Assembly (NCBI GenBank): GCA_903828675.1
Contig: CAIKND010000171.1
Location: forward strand, 1 to 52,818
Length of the DNA: 52,818 nt
Direction of reading: 5' to 3'
From: an uncultured Acidobacteriaceae bacterium
Lineage (GTDB): Bacteria > Acidobacteriota > Terriglobia > Terriglobales > Acidobacteriaceae
Made by a program: the position numbers and the translations under genes. Numbering within the stretch: position 1 is the stretch's first letter; the number at the start of each line of letters is the position of its first letter. Below the pieces are notes generated by a model that searched no databases, was not told the origin of the DNA, and was given only the letters and a program-made list of their open reading frames with translations. Of the stretch, positions 1-9,743 are shown in pieces.

Positions 1-141
1 TGGACAGTGATGAAGACCGACGCCCGCGTTCTCAAACAGGAGGCATAGGGAATACCTCAACTTCTCGAACCGCCCGGTGCGGACCCGCATGCCGGGTGGT
101 GTGGCAGGGGAGAGCGGTCACTCGCTCCCCCTATGCCGAAT
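1..141 (+). mobile_element. probable 3' end of a group II intron (domain V/VI-like hairpins)
   Basis: Two consecutive hairpins resemble the last two domains of a bacterial group II intron. Positions 68-100 form a long hairpin (ACC/GGT and CCCGG/CCGGG pairs with small bulges), like catalytic domain V. Positions 103-137 form a second stem (GGCA pairs TGCC, GGGGAG pairs CTCCCC) whose 3' strand carries a bulge containing A133. A133 lies 8 nt before an AT dinucleotide at 140-141, which fits the branch-point adenosine and the AY 3' end of these introns. Upstream, one open frame ends at a TAG at 46-48; it may be the tail of the intron protein, but too little is present to say. Most of the element would lie outside the window. 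The family call is by structure only. Confidence 0.5.
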
Positions 142-400
142 GACGAGGAGCCTGCGTCTCTATGAGATTCAGTCAAGCTGCGAAATGGCAATCTCCGGTT
201 TGCCTGCGATTGATCAAGAACAGGGCGGTGCCACGAGTACGGTGACCCACACTTTACGGCCAGTGACTGGGTGGATCGCAACCAAACTGGACTAGTTAAG
301 GGGAACAGACCATGAGATAGCTAAACGATCATTTTTGCCAGCGAGATTGTTATTGTAGTGCTGATAGAGATTTTCACATTCGCGATTCATAATTAAGCTC

Positions 401-3076
401 GTGATGCCTTCGATGAATAAGCTCTTCCTCCTCCTTTGCGCGGCGGGCCTGATCCTGGCGCCAGTTGCCGACGCCCAAAACGGAGTTGCGGCCATCCTCC
501 CTAACGGTCGCGCCATTCACCCGGCCGGGAATTGGATTCCGCTTGCCCCATACCCCTTCGCCCTCGCGGTACGTGCAGACGGCGCTCAGATTGCGGTCCC
601 GTCGATCGGCTTTCCCTTCGCCTTAAACGTCATCGACGATCCAGTCGCCCACACTCCTTTAATCCGGCGAATGCCCGCAGGCCAGGAAAATGACCCTGCC
701 ATTGAGGTTCACGCCGGTTTGGCCTACTCCCCCGATGGTTCGCTCCTCTACGTTGCAACGGGCGATTCAGGCAAGATCCGTGTCTACAATACCAGTAACT
801 GGAAGCCCGACAGGGAGGTTTCCCTCGACGGACCGCTCGACGGCAAAGACTGGAATGGCAGCTTCACTGCAACTCTCCTCGTCTCCGGCGACGGCCGAAC
901 ACTTTACACACTTGACCAAGGCAACTGGCGCATCGTCCTCATCGACGCCGCCAGCCTCAAGGTCCTTGGCCAAGCTCCCACCGGGAACTACCCATTCGGG
1001 ATGGCCCTCTCACCGGATGGCGCACGGCTTTATGTAACCAATACGGGGCTATTCGAATACACCACCATTCCCAGAGCTAACCTTAACAAGCCTCTCAAGA
1101 CCGGTCTCCTCTTTCCGCCCTTTGGCTATCCGTCCGCGACAGCGCGCGAGGGCACCGTTGCCGAGGGACGGCAGATTGCCGGCTTGGGCGACGAGAACTC
1201 CGTGCGCGGCAGCTCGCTATGGACGTACGATGTGAGCGACCGTGAACACCCCGCCATCAGCGCGAAGCTTCGCCTCGGCACGCCTATCTCCGAAGCTGGC
1301 GACGCTACAATTGGCGGCACAGCACCCACCGGCATCGCAGCCGAAGGCAACGCCGTCTATGTCTCGCTTGCCCACGAAGATGTGGTCGTAAGCGTTAGCC
1401 CAGATGGCGCCAGGGTGCTGGCCCAGGTCGAGCTATCTCCTTTTACCGGTAGTCGCTTCCCGGTCCGTGCTGGCCGACCACTGCGCGGCGTCGTCCCCAG
1501 CGGCCTCGTCGCGTACGAAGGCCGCATCTATGTGGCCGAATCCGGCATCGATGCCGTGGGCGTGATCGATACCAGCTCGTTCCATGTCATCGAGCACATC
1601 CCTGTTGGTTGGAATCCATCCGCGCTGGCTCTCTCCCCTGATGGCAATACGCTCTATGTCGTGAACACGAAGGGCAAGGGGGCCGGACCGAACGCCGGCA
1701 GCAATCATCACACCAATGCACCCACCTATGTCGGCTCGCTCGAACTGGGCAGCCTGAGTGTGATTCCTCTTGCTGGTCTGCCCCCGGCAAAGATTCTCAC
1801 GCAGGCCGTGATCGACGGCAACACCGCGGCCCTCGCTGATTCGCCTGACTTGCCACATCTAAAGCATTGCTTCCTGGTGGTCCGCGAGAACCGTACATTT
1901 GACGAGGTCCTTGGCGACGTGCCCGGCTTAAATGGTGATCCTTCCCTCGCTCGCTACGGACTTGACGGCTGGGCCGACGAGAAGAAGTCCGCCATTCACC
2001 TCAAGGTCACACCCAACCTCCACTCGTTGGCCGCTCGCTACGCTCTGAGTGACAACTTTTATGTCGATTCGGATGTCTCCGCCGATGGACATCGCTGGGT
2101 GATGGACATAAACCCCACACCCTTCTTCAATACCGCCTGGACATCCGGCTACGGCGGCCGCCGCCGCAGCTCTGCCGATGCACTGCAGCCTGGCCGACGC
2201 GCGATGTTTGGAGGGGCCGACTCCCCCATGCCCGAGGACGAGCCCCAGTTCGGGTCGCTCTGGGAGCACATCGCCGCCACCGGCAAAGGCATCTTGAATT
2301 ATGGCGAGGGCCTGGAGATCGAGGGCAACATTGAGACAGAAGGGACACAGCCCGAGGGACAGCGGCTTTTTCTTAACTCTCCGTTGCCGAAGCCGGTCTT
2401 CGAGTCGACTGATCGCCGCTTTCCAACATTCAACCTCGGCATCCCCGATCAATTCCGCGCCGACGAATTCGAGCGCGACTTTCGGTTGAGGCTCGCTTCC
2501 GACAAGATCCCGGCGCTCATCGTAATTCGCCTGCCCGGGGATCATACGGCCAGTTCGCGTCTCCGTGACGGGTATCCTTACCGGGCTTCCTATGTCGCCG
2601 ACAACGACCTGGCTTTGGGGCGGATCGTCGCCTTCCTCTCAGGGACATCAATATGGAAGGACTCCGCGCTCTTCGTTACCGAGGATGATTCCCAGGGAGG
2701 TGTGGATCACGTAGATGCTCATCGCAGTATCCTGCTGGTAGCCAGCCCCTGGGTCCGGTCCGGCTCAGTTTCGCATCGACACACGAGCATGGGATCCATC
2801 TCCCGCACCATCGACGAGATGCTCGGCATAGGGCCGCTGAATCTTGAAGATGCATTGGCGGGCGAGATTTCCGGCATTTTCGACACAGTCCCCCATCTCG
2901 AACCGTATGCCCTGAAAATTTCAGACAGGCGTGTATTCGATCCAACAAAGTCACGCCTTGCCAAGCCCAAGACAAAAGAAGAGGCGGCTGAACTGCACGA
3001 CGTAGATGATGCCCTTCAAATCCGCAATCAAATCGAGAATCCCACCACTCAATTGAGTAAACCCCTGGAGCGTTAA
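401..3076 (+). CDS. secreted YncE-like beta-propeller / phosphoesterase fusion protein
   Basis: Large exported protein with two parts. A cleavable signal peptide (hydrophobic run LFLLLCAAGLILAP ending ADAQ) is followed by a beta-propeller over about residues 30-460, with repeated blade motifs such as YSPDGSLLYVAT, LSPDGARLYVTN and LSPDGNTLYVVN. The second half (about 490-860) is a phosphoesterase/phospholipase C-type domain of the alkaline phosphatase superfamily: the ENRTFDEVLGD start motif, SDNFYVDSDVSADGHRW, and the late TEDDSQGGVDHVDAHR metal-site segment are visible. In this family the enzyme hydrolyses phosphate esters outside the cytoplasm; the substrate is unknown. GTG 401, ATG 404 and ATG 413 are all possible starts and none has a convincing ribosome-binding site. 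A TonB-dependent receptor follows 400 bp downstream on the same strand, so a joint role in phosphoester scavenging is possible but unproven. Confidence 0.85.
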   Translation: MMPSMNKLFLLLCAAGLILAPVADAQNGVAAILPNGRAIHPAGNWIPLAPYPFALAVRADGAQIAVPSIGFPFALNVIDDPVAHTPLIRRMPAGQENDPAIEVHAGLAYSPDGSLLYVATGDSGKIRVYNTSNWKPDREVSLDGPLDGKDWNGSFTATLLVSGDGRTLYTLDQGNWRIVLIDAASLKVLGQAPTGNYPFGMALSPDGARLYVTNTGLFEYTTIPRANLNKPLKTGLLFPPFGYPSATAREGTVAEGRQIAGLGDENSVRGSSLWTYDVSDREHPAISAKLRLGTPISEAGDATIGGTAPTGIAAEGNAVYVSLAHEDVVVSVSPDGARVLAQVELSPFTGSRFPVRAGRPLRGVVPSGLVAYEGRIYVAESGIDAVGVIDTSSFHVIEHIPVGWNPSALALSPDGNTLYVVNTKGKGAGPNAGSNHHTNAPTYVGSLELGSLSVIPLAGLPPAKILTQAVIDGNTAALADSPDLPHLKHCFLVVRENRTFDEVLGDVPGLNGDPSLARYGLDGWADEKKSAIHLKVTPNLHSLAARYALSDNFYVDSDVSADGHRWVMDINPTPFFNTAWTSGYGGRRRSSADALQPGRRAMFGGADSPMPEDEPQFGSLWEHIAATGKGILNYGEGLEIEGNIETEGTQPEGQRLFLNSPLPKPVFESTDRRFPTFNLGIPDQFRADEFERDFRLRLASDKIPALIVIRLPGDHTASSRLRDGYPYRASYVADNDLALGRIVAFLSGTSIWKDSALFVTEDDSQGGVDHVDAHRSILLVASPWVRSGSVSHRHTSMGSISRTIDEMLGIGPLNLEDALAGEISGIFDTVPHLEPYALKISDRRVFDPTKSRLAKPKTKEEAAELHDVDDALQIRNQIENPTTQLSKPLER

Positions 3077-3476
3077 CAAAAAAACCATTTCATCGCAGTC
3101 CCGCTGCAATGGTGGCCTCTCCTTTTCGATGTAGCGCATCACCTGCACGGGAAGTATCTATTTTCAAACGGATGTAACCGCAGCGTGGCATATCTGTAAC
3201 AAAGTCACGATAAATTCGACTTGCACCGCTGGGCCATGGAACGAGACGCGCGGTTACCGGCGGGGGCCGGAGGTGTCGCCTTGGTCGGCTTTCCAGGCGG
3301 GCTGGTACCAGCGCGGGACACTCTGTATTTCTACGACCCCAGCGGCTATCTGTCCTCGAATAGGTCTTCCCGTCCATCCCTCACTTCGCGTGTCTCATGC
3401 GCCAGGGCGTCCCCTCTGCCCACCACGCTCTAACTGCAATCGCTCTACCAAATAACTCTTCAGGAGACAGTGAATT
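3077..3476. other. intergenic region, no gene seen
   Basis: No credible gene. A short hairpin at 3084-3113 (ACCATT paired with AATGGT, inner GCAG/CTGC) lies just after the phosphoesterase stop and before a weak T-rich stretch; it could be a weak terminator. The receptor's ribosome-binding site, an AGGAGA about ten bases before ATG 3477, closes the region. Confidence 0.5.
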
Positions 3477-6400
3477 ATGCACAAGTTCATCGATCTTTGT
3501 CTGCAACTGACTCTGAGCCGCGCCTTTGTGGTGCTCGGCTTGTTGCTAGTGCTCACCTCCCCATTCGGCTGGGCACAGTCTACGCAGGGCGCCATCGTCG
3601 GCTCGGTCAACGATGCGACGGGCAAAGTCATCCCAAATGCGCTGGTTACGATCACCCACATCGATGAGGGCGCGGTTCGCACCACCCAGTCCAACGCTGT
3701 GGGCGATTACCGCTTCCTCGACGCCAAGGCAGGACGCTATTCGGTGACAGTTTCGGCGCCAGGATTCCGGAAATGGGCCGTCTCTGGAGTGAATTTGGCC
3801 GTCCGCCAGGAACTACGCGTTGACGCCAGTCTGGCTGTCGGCGGAGACCAGCAGGAGATTCAGGTCAACGGCGATACGATGAGCGCGATTGAGACCGAAA
3901 CGCCGACAATCAGCGGCACCTTCACCACTGACGACGCCAACAGTCTTCCTGTGAACACGCGCGCCAGCTTCAGCGGAACAAGTGCAGCCGGCATCTTTAG
4001 CACGCTGCCGGGTGTGCAGGCGGACGGCGACAGCTCCGGCGTCTCGTTACAGGGAGCTCTGCCCTACCAGGTGGACGTAACCGTCGACGGTGTTACGACC
4101 AAGAGTGCAACCGGCGGCACGTTTATTGGCGATGCTTTCCCATCAACCGAATCGATCTCGGAAATTCGCGCCGACGGCGTGTTAGCTAACGCGGAATTCG
4201 GCAATCCGGGCCAGATAGTTGTAACCACCAAGGGCGGCTCGAACAACCTGCACGGATCCGGCTTCTGGTACTACCAGAACTCCGCCTTCGACGCGATTGC
4301 GTATACTTACCCGACAACAAAGACCAAGCCCAGCGTCACGGGCAACACCTTTGGTGGCAGTGTGGGCGGCCCGATGGTCATTCCTCATTTCTACAACGGG
4401 CACAACAAGAGCTTTTTCTTTGGTGCCTATGAAGGGTGGCGGCATCCCGCGCAGACCACCATCTCCGCGGTGGTTCCTAGCACGTTGATGAAACAGGGCG
4501 ACTTTTCGAAGTACTCTGCCGCGAATTTCAGCGGCCTTAACAACCCATTCACCGGCGGGAGCTACGGGACAAAGATAAGCTCGCCGCTCAGCCAGATCGC
4601 CTTGAATACGCTGAAGCAGTTTTACCCGGACCCGAATATCGGTGATCCAACGGCGTACACGGACAATGGCGTTGCCAACTGGCAGACCAACGTGGACGCC
4701 AATGGCCACTCGAACCAGTTCGACCTGCGCGGCGACCAGTACTTCGGGTCGAACCAGAAGTTCCTGGTCTGGGGCAAGTTCACCTGGAAGGATTTTCCAA
4801 CCAGCCAGCCCGAACAACTGCTGGTTCCCTCACAACTTTACACAAGCCAGAACCGGGCCTTGAAGGTGGATACGAACTGGAGCATCAAGCCTAACCTGAT
4901 CAACGAAGGCGGTTTTGGGTACACCCTTTATACCAACGGCCAGAGTGACGCCTTCGATGGCGCGGCATGGACCAACGCACAGGGCTGGAAGGGGCTGCAG
5001 AACCTCTTCTATAACGGCATTCCGGAGATGGACTTCAACAATATCCAGAGCCTGAGCGCAGATCGGCTAACCAGCCTTACCAAGTCCAACACCTACGACT
5101 ATAGCGATACGTTGATCTGGTCCAAAGGTAGCCACGCCTTCAAATTTGGCGTCAACGTGCAGATGCTGGAAGCCATCACACCGCTCGGCTTCAACGGGTC
5201 GGATAACTTCGGCACCTACCAGTTCAACTCCAGTGGCAGTGCCGGCATGTACACCGGTGTGGACTTCGCGGACTTCCTGCTTGGCATTCCGAATCAGACG
5301 TTTTACGACCAGGTCAAGCAGGACAACGACGGTGTTTCGCAGCACTTTCACTTCTTTGCGCAGGACGAGTGGCGGGTTAATTCTCGACTTACCCTTTCCT
5401 ATGGCGTGCGTTACGAGTTGCACCCCGGCTATCACGACAAATACGGGGACATCGGCAACTTCGATCCCAGCGTGGCCAAGGCCGGACGCGTGATCTACCC
5501 GACCGGCAAGCAGGCACTATTGGCATCGGCGTTTCTTGCTAGCGCAAATGCCTGCAATCCAGACGGCGGGAACGCAACCAACTCGGCCACTGTGAATGGC
5601 GCACCCTGCATGCAGGTGACGGGCAACGACGCGGCAGGATATCCGTCTGGACTTAAGAAATTTCCTCATCTGCGCTTCATGCCCCGGTTCGGCTTCGCCT
5701 ATCGCCCCTTCGCGAACGACAAGTGGGCGGTGCGAGGCGGCTTTGGCCTGTACAACATCAATATGCTAGGGTCCAGCTTCTACTCGCTCACTGGAACTAT
5801 TCAGGCACAGACCCAGCAATTCCAGAACACCTATAACTCGACGACCCACGCCATCGGCTACCAGTGGCCGGCGATCTATGCAGGAGCTGGCAGCAGCGGT
5901 TGCACCACTTGCTACGGCACGGACTACTTCGGCACTGCCAACAGCACCAACTGGAAGGATCCCTACACAGAGCAGTGGTCGCTGAGTGTGGATCACGACT
6001 TCGGTTCGGGCTATGCAGCGCGCATCTCCTACATCGGCGACGAGACCCATCAACTGGTCTGGGCGCCAGACGAGAACACGCTGCCTTTTTCGACTACGAC
6101 CTCGGCGTTCCTGGCCCCGATTAGCTCGCGTCTATTCCCCAACTGGGGTCGCATCAACACACGCGCCACGGGAGCCAACCAGAGCTACAACTCGCTACAG
6201 GTGGAGGCCAGCCACCGGTTGCAGCAAGGGCTGGAATTCCACTCCGGCTTTACCTGGGCGAAAGCTTTGGCCGACAATCAGGGTCCAAACAACAGCGGCT
6301 TCGGCGGAGAAGGTGGCGGCCAGCGCGCTACATCGATCCTCGATCGCCATGCTGATTACGGCAATGTATTTGGAACCCGCAGGATGCGCTGGAACACGAC

Positions 6401-7124
6401 GCTGCTTTACGATCTGCCTTTTGGCAGAGGCAAGGTGCTAGGCAGCAATATGTCGCGCGCTGCCGATATGGTGGTGGGTGGCTGGCGGTTGACTTCCATC
6501 CTCACCGTTCAGACCGGTCCGTTTCTCACGCCATACTTTCCCAATGGGCAGGGCGACCCATCAGGCACAGGCTCAGGACTGAACGGATCGCTCGGGAACG
6601 GGACGGGCAGCTTCGACGGCGGCCACCGCGCCCAGCACGCTGATCGCGCAACCGGAATTAGCATCGACCCTGTTGGCAAGAACCGCCTGAAGTGGATGAA
6701 TGTCAATGCCTTTAGCTGTCCCGGTGATTCAAACTGGAAGCCTGGTTATGCCTGCGCCACAGGTAATGTCGGCGCCTCCGTAAGCGATTCCCAAGGCAAT
6801 GTTATTTGCTTCGGCTGCGAGAAGATCAATGGCGTTATCTACCAGGTGCCTAACCCAATTGGTCGCTTTGGAAATGTGCAAGTCGGCTCGGTAGAGGGAC
6901 CCGGTCTCTTCAACCTGTCTACCGGCCTGAGCAAGACCTTCTCGGTTACCGAGCGACTGAGAGTCAAGACCGAAGGCACATTCACCAACGTGCTCAATCA
7001 CACCAATCTCGGCGACCCGAACATGAACCTGAGCTCCCCAAGCTTCGGCCTCATCTCCAGTTCCATCGGCTCGGACTTCGGGGGGGCGCGCACAGGCCAG
7101 ATCTCCGTCAGAGCCGAGTTCTAA
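3477..7124 (+). CDS. TonB-dependent receptor, Oar-like, with carboxypeptidase-regulatory domain
   Basis: Outer-membrane receptor of the acidobacterial Oar type (1,215 aa). It has a signal peptide (hydrophobic run before SPFGWAQ), then a carboxypeptidase regulatory-like Ig-fold at about residues 38-125 (GAIVGSVNDATGKVIPNALV, then GDYRFLDAKAGRYSVTVSAPGF). A plug domain follows at about 130-260 (TVDGVTTKSATGG, EFGNPGQIVVTTKGGSNNLHG), and the rest is a beta-barrel ending in RTGQISVRAEF. The terminal Phe is typical of outer-membrane barrel insertion. Family members import or bind polymer breakdown products or siderophore-like ligands using TonB energy; the ligand here cannot be inferred. An AGGAGA lies 10 nt before the ATG. 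It lies downstream of the phosphoesterase on the same strand, with a 400-bp gap that argues for its own promoter. Confidence 0.9.
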   Translation: MHKFIDLCLQLTLSRAFVVLGLLLVLTSPFGWAQSTQGAIVGSVNDATGKVIPNALVTITHIDEGAVRTTQSNAVGDYRFLDAKAGRYSVTVSAPGFRKWAVSGVNLAVRQELRVDASLAVGGDQQEIQVNGDTMSAIETETPTISGTFTTDDANSLPVNTRASFSGTSAAGIFSTLPGVQADGDSSGVSLQGALPYQVDVTVDGVTTKSATGGTFIGDAFPSTESISEIRADGVLANAEFGNPGQIVVTTKGGSNNLHGSGFWYYQNSAFDAIAYTYPTTKTKPSVTGNTFGGSVGGPMVIPHFYNGHNKSFFFGAYEGWRHPAQTTISAVVPSTLMKQGDFSKYSAANFSGLNNPFTGGSYGTKISSPLSQIALNTLKQFYPDPNIGDPTAYTDNGVANWQTNVDANGHSNQFDLRGDQYFGSNQKFLVWGKFTWKDFPTSQPEQLLVPSQLYTSQNRALKVDTNWSIKPNLINEGGFGYTLYTNGQSDAFDGAAWTNAQGWKGLQNLFYNGIPEMDFNNIQSLSADRLTSLTKSNTYDYSDTLIWSKGSHAFKFGVNVQMLEAITPLGFNGSDNFGTYQFNSSGSAGMYTGVDFADFLLGIPNQTFYDQVKQDNDGVSQHFHFFAQDEWRVNSRLTLSYGVRYELHPGYHDKYGDIGNFDPSVAKAGRVIYPTGKQALLASAFLASANACNPDGGNATNSATVNGAPCMQVTGNDAAGYPSGLKKFPHLRFMPRFGFAYRPFANDKWAVRGGFGLYNINMLGSSFYSLTGTIQAQTQQFQNTYNSTTHAIGYQWPAIYAGAGSSGCTTCYGTDYFGTANSTNWKDPYTEQWSLSVDHDFGSGYAARISYIGDETHQLVWAPDENTLPFSTTTSAFLAPISSRLFPNWGRINTRATGANQSYNSLQVEASHRLQQGLEFHSGFTWAKALADNQGPNNSGFGGEGGGQRATSILDRHADYGNVFGTRRMRWNTTLLYDLPFGRGKVLGSNMSRAADMVVGGWRLTSILTVQTGPFLTPYFPNGQGDPSGTGSGLNGSLGNGTGSFDGGHRAQHADRATGISIDPVGKNRLKWMNVNAFSCPGDSNWKPGYACATGNVGASVSDSQGNVICFGCEKINGVIYQVPNPIGRFGNVQVGSVEGPGLFNLSTGLSKTFSVTERLRVKTEGTFTNVLNHTNLGDPNMNLSSPSFGLISSSIGSDFGGARTGQISVRAEF

Positions 7125-7421
7125 TCCCAGCGATGTGTTCTCCCTTCGGCGTGAGCCCTTACGGCTCAAGCCGCTCCATTGGATGCACCCTCGATTTGGC
7201 ATCTTCTTGCCAATCGCATGCAGTTTCCATCGACCACCGATGCTGGGCCAGGGCGCATCTTGCGCTACCAGCACTGCCTCTGCCTTGCTCGCTGCCTAAT
7301 GAGGAAATTGGATGCGCCGTTCTTTAGTCGTACTTTAATGCCTCGGTATTGAGGTCGTTTGGTAGCGTAAAAATGACGTACCAAATACTGATGGCGAATC
7401 CAGTCGGTATAGGAGCCTTTT

Positions 7422-7766
7422 ATGGCAGAAATGGTAAGCAAGGCAAAGATGATCGCGAAGAAAATGCGAGTCTTAACAAAGAAAGACAAAGTTGCAGAAG
7501 TCGCAAAGGCAACGACAGTGTCCCGCGAGCCAGTCAAGAAGCTCGCAAAAGCGGAGACACCGCCGAAGACGAATTCAGAGGCGAAACCGCGCGAGGCCGC
7601 TGCATGGAAGGTGAGTGATGGTGAAATGGGAAGGCCAGCCGCTGTGTCGGAAGAGATGATAGAGCACCTTGCGTATCGTTTCTGGGTGCAGCGCGGATTC
7701 CAAGATGGAGACGCATTGCAGAATTGGCTAAGAGCGGAGCAGGAATTACGGGGAAGAGTGTCCTGA
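7422..7766 (+). CDS. Lys/Ala-rich protein with C-terminal DUF2934 domain
   Basis: Small protein (114 aa). The first ~65 residues are rich in Lys, Ala, Val and Thr, resembling histone-H1-like tails (MAEMVSKAKMIAKKMRVLTK). The C-terminal ~45 residues match the DUF2934 pattern: an aromatic/Trp core and ending (IEHLAYRFWVQRGFQDGDAL, then NWLRAEQEL). DUF2934 has no established function; it is frequent in acidobacteria and proteobacteria. The basic tail suggests nucleic-acid binding, which is inference. The start is supported by an AGGAG six bases upstream of the ATG. No operon partner: the next gene is on the opposite strand. Confidence 0.7.
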   Translation: MAEMVSKAKMIAKKMRVLTKKDKVAEVAKATTVSREPVKKLAKAETPPKTNSEAKPREAAAWKVSDGEMGRPAAVSEEMIEHLAYRFWVQRGFQDGDALQNWLRAEQELRGRVS

Positions 7767-8163
7767 TCAATTCCTTCTTCTCGATCTGTATTTTGCGACG
7801 GGGCATTCACCGAATTAGCCATTGCGATAGCGAGTGCCTGTTCGCTGGTCATTGCAGGGCTACCTTTGGACGGCGTGTAAGCGTCAACTGACACGCACAA
7901 TTCCGGGAAAGCTCGAACGGGCTGGCGAGCCCAAAACAGGCTAGTTTTGGTGCCATCGGGGCACGCCTGGTTTTCTTGATCCCAGTCAATCAGAGGCGCA
8001 ACTCAAGCGAAGTAGCGGTTATGGAGTACCCGGCAGATTCTGTACCAGTAGAAATGGGACGAACTTGTCTGGTGAAGGGCCTAGAAAAACTTCGACGTGT
8101 CCTATATGTACGTCCGAACGACCGGGGTCAACCGCCCATCAACTAACGAAAAGAATCCAACGC
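7767..8163. other. intergenic region, no gene seen
   Basis: About 400 bp between two convergent small genes. I see no coding signal, RNA gene or clear repeat. Confidence 0.4.
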
Positions 8164-8436
8164 TCAAATCTGCTTGGCAACTGCCTCCTTCACCGGAGCG
8201 TCCCTGGGAACCACCTCTTTCGCAGGAGCCTTCTCGGCGGTTGCTTTCCTGGAAGAGGCCTGTTTTGCGGGAGCTCCCTTGACCGAAGTCTTCTTAGAGA
8301 TCACGTTCTTCGCCGCTGCTTTCTTCGTGGCATATATCATTGCTTGCCCAGATGTGTCTTCAACAACTTTTTTGCTGACGCCCTTTTGCAGGGCCTTCCG
8401 GACAGCTTCTTTGCGCTTACGCTCGTCGTTAGTCAT
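8164..8436 (-). CDS. small Lys/Ala-rich histone-like protein
   Basis: 90-residue basic protein dominated by Lys, Ala, Val and Ser. It opens with MTNDERKRKEAVRKALQKGV, an amphipathic basic helix, and continues with repeated AxKA-type segments (ATKKAAAKNVISKKTSVKGA). No catalytic motif is visible. The composition resembles AlgP/H1-like bacterial DNA-binding proteins; that role is inferred from composition only. A purine-rich AAGGGA lies eight bases before the start. It is convergent with the DUF2934 gene, whose N-terminal half has a similar composition. It could also be a fortuitous open frame. Confidence 0.5.
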   Translation of the reverse strand: MTNDERKRKEAVRKALQKGVSKKVVEDTSGQAMIYATKKAAAKNVISKKTSVKGAPAKQASSRKATAEKAPAKEVVPRDAPVKEAVAKQI

Positions 8437-8777
8437 GCTAAGGTCCCTTCGTAGGCCATCTGCTCTACGACAGGGATCCTACGTCGTTCCCGTTCCGTTG
8501 TTGGCAACTTCATACGGAGCAGGGCCGCGGTGCTCCCGATGCAAACAGGTTGCGCTCAGCCTTGACGCCTCGCCTGGAAGCACACCTCTGTCTTGGTAGT
8601 TTGCACTTATCGGTCTTTGCGACCTGCCTTAAGCAACACTCAGTGTGCGCATATTGGTGCTGTCAGGGAGAGACCTCGATCTATGGTATTTCCGGCGAGT
8701 GACGCGTAGTTCAGTAATCGACCCACTCTTGAGAGTCGAACTCCAGAAGCTATCCATGGTTTCGTGCGGCGGCTAAG
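8437..8777. other. intergenic region, no gene seen
   Basis: No coding signal or RNA gene recognised. It lies beside a decayed gene, so it may itself be degraded coding sequence beyond recognition. Confidence 0.35.
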
Positions 8778-9340
8778 TCATGTATTGGAAAACCGTGGTT
8801 CTGGCCGACCCCACCTATCCCACGAGTTCAACCGCCAGATCGTCTCTTTGCGCGCCGTGAGCCGCTCCACCAGATCCGTCCGCACTTCGGAGCCTCGGCC
8901 CGGAGTATCTGGAATCGCAATCTCACCGTCTGCGGGTACAACAACCTCTGGCTCGATGATGTCCTTAGCCCAATAACGCCCGATGCCGAAACGTCACCCT
9001 GCAGCAAAAGAGTCTCCAAGGAGGTTGACAATGCAATGTTATCCGACCGGCCAGGACCCGACGCCAGCATTCCGTACCATACCGGAACCCCTGCTCCTGA
9101 GCGGTGCTGCATACCGTGATCGCTTCTGAGAAGCCGCCAACGCGACCTAGCCTAATGTTGATGATCTCGCACGATTTCATCTCGATGGTGGTCAGCGCAT
9201 CGCGCCCGTTTCGGATCGATTCGCCCAGGCCGATCATCGTCTTCAGGCGTTTCTGCAGCATCGAGTGGTAATAGAAATCGTCTTGCCAAAGGGGTTCCTC
9301 GGTCATCAGCAAATCGAATGTCGCAAAACAGATGATATAT
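8778..9340 (-). pseudogene. menC: menC-like (o-succinylbenzoate synthase / enolase superfamily) pseudogene, 3' part
   Basis: Three reading frames in succession on the minus strand give one continuous match to the C-terminal barrel of o-succinylbenzoate synthase/N-acylamino-acid racemase. Frame one (about 9330-9105) reads DLLMTEEPLWQDDFYYH, then GESIRNGRDALTTIEMKSCE and IINIRLGRVGGFSEAI. Frame two (about 9105-8985) reads GVPVWYGMLASG and DNIALS, then GDVSAS. Frame three (about 8985-8778) reads RYWAKDIIEPEVVV, IPDTPGRGSEVRTDLVERLT and ends at TGA 8778. There are thus at least two frameshifts, and the N-terminal half is not recognisable. Functional positions have also decayed: the usual DES metal-ligand motif is GES, and the catalytic Lys of NIKxGRVGG is Arg. 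The enzyme family makes o-succinylbenzoate for menaquinone; this copy cannot. Confidence 0.75.
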
Positions 9341-9399
9341 GCCAGGCAACCCCGAATTTAGCTAGGTACCTGTCATTGCACACTTAGCCGCAAAGTTGT

Positions 9400-9708
9400 C
9401 TAGACTCCGTCTAGAGCAGGGCCACCCTGACACCGGATCCATTCTGATCAACAAGACCAAGAGCAACCTGTTGAATATCAGAAACTTTTACCGGCGCGTT
9501 GTCAGATCGTGCTTGGAGGAGCATGGGTTAACTTTGGACGGCATGTTGACTGGTAGACGCTGGCCGGGAGGGTGCTAGTCGAGTTGACTGGCAGCCTTGC
9601 GGCAGCGCAGGAGCTTCGACGGCACAAGTCATTGAACACCAAGGGAATTTCTACAAGAAGCTGGCGCAGAACTCACTGGCGAACGGCATGGGCCTCCAGT
9701 CTCCTTGA
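9400..9708 (+). pseudogene. tyrosine recombinase (phage-type integrase) relic, C-terminal part
   Basis: Fragments in three frames line up with the C-terminal half of a tyrosine recombinase. The first frame gives HPDTGSILINK, then NIRNFYRRVVRSCLEEHGL and a GRR reminiscent of the HxxR box. A second frame (about 9572-9642) gives LVELTGSLAAAQELRRHKSL, the classic segment before the catalytic His/Tyr. A third frame (about 9642-9708) gives NFYKKLAQNSLANGMGLQSP followed by TGA at 9706, containing the expected catalytic-Tyr context FY. At least two frameshifts and missing N-terminal sequence make it non-functional. It ends 35 bp before the tRNA-Gly gene, a common target of such integrases, which suggests a past integrative element here. 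The family is recognised by motif order only. Confidence 0.6.
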
Positions 9709-9743
9709 ACAAGAGGCTGCGAAGGGTTTACAGTAATTCCAGA

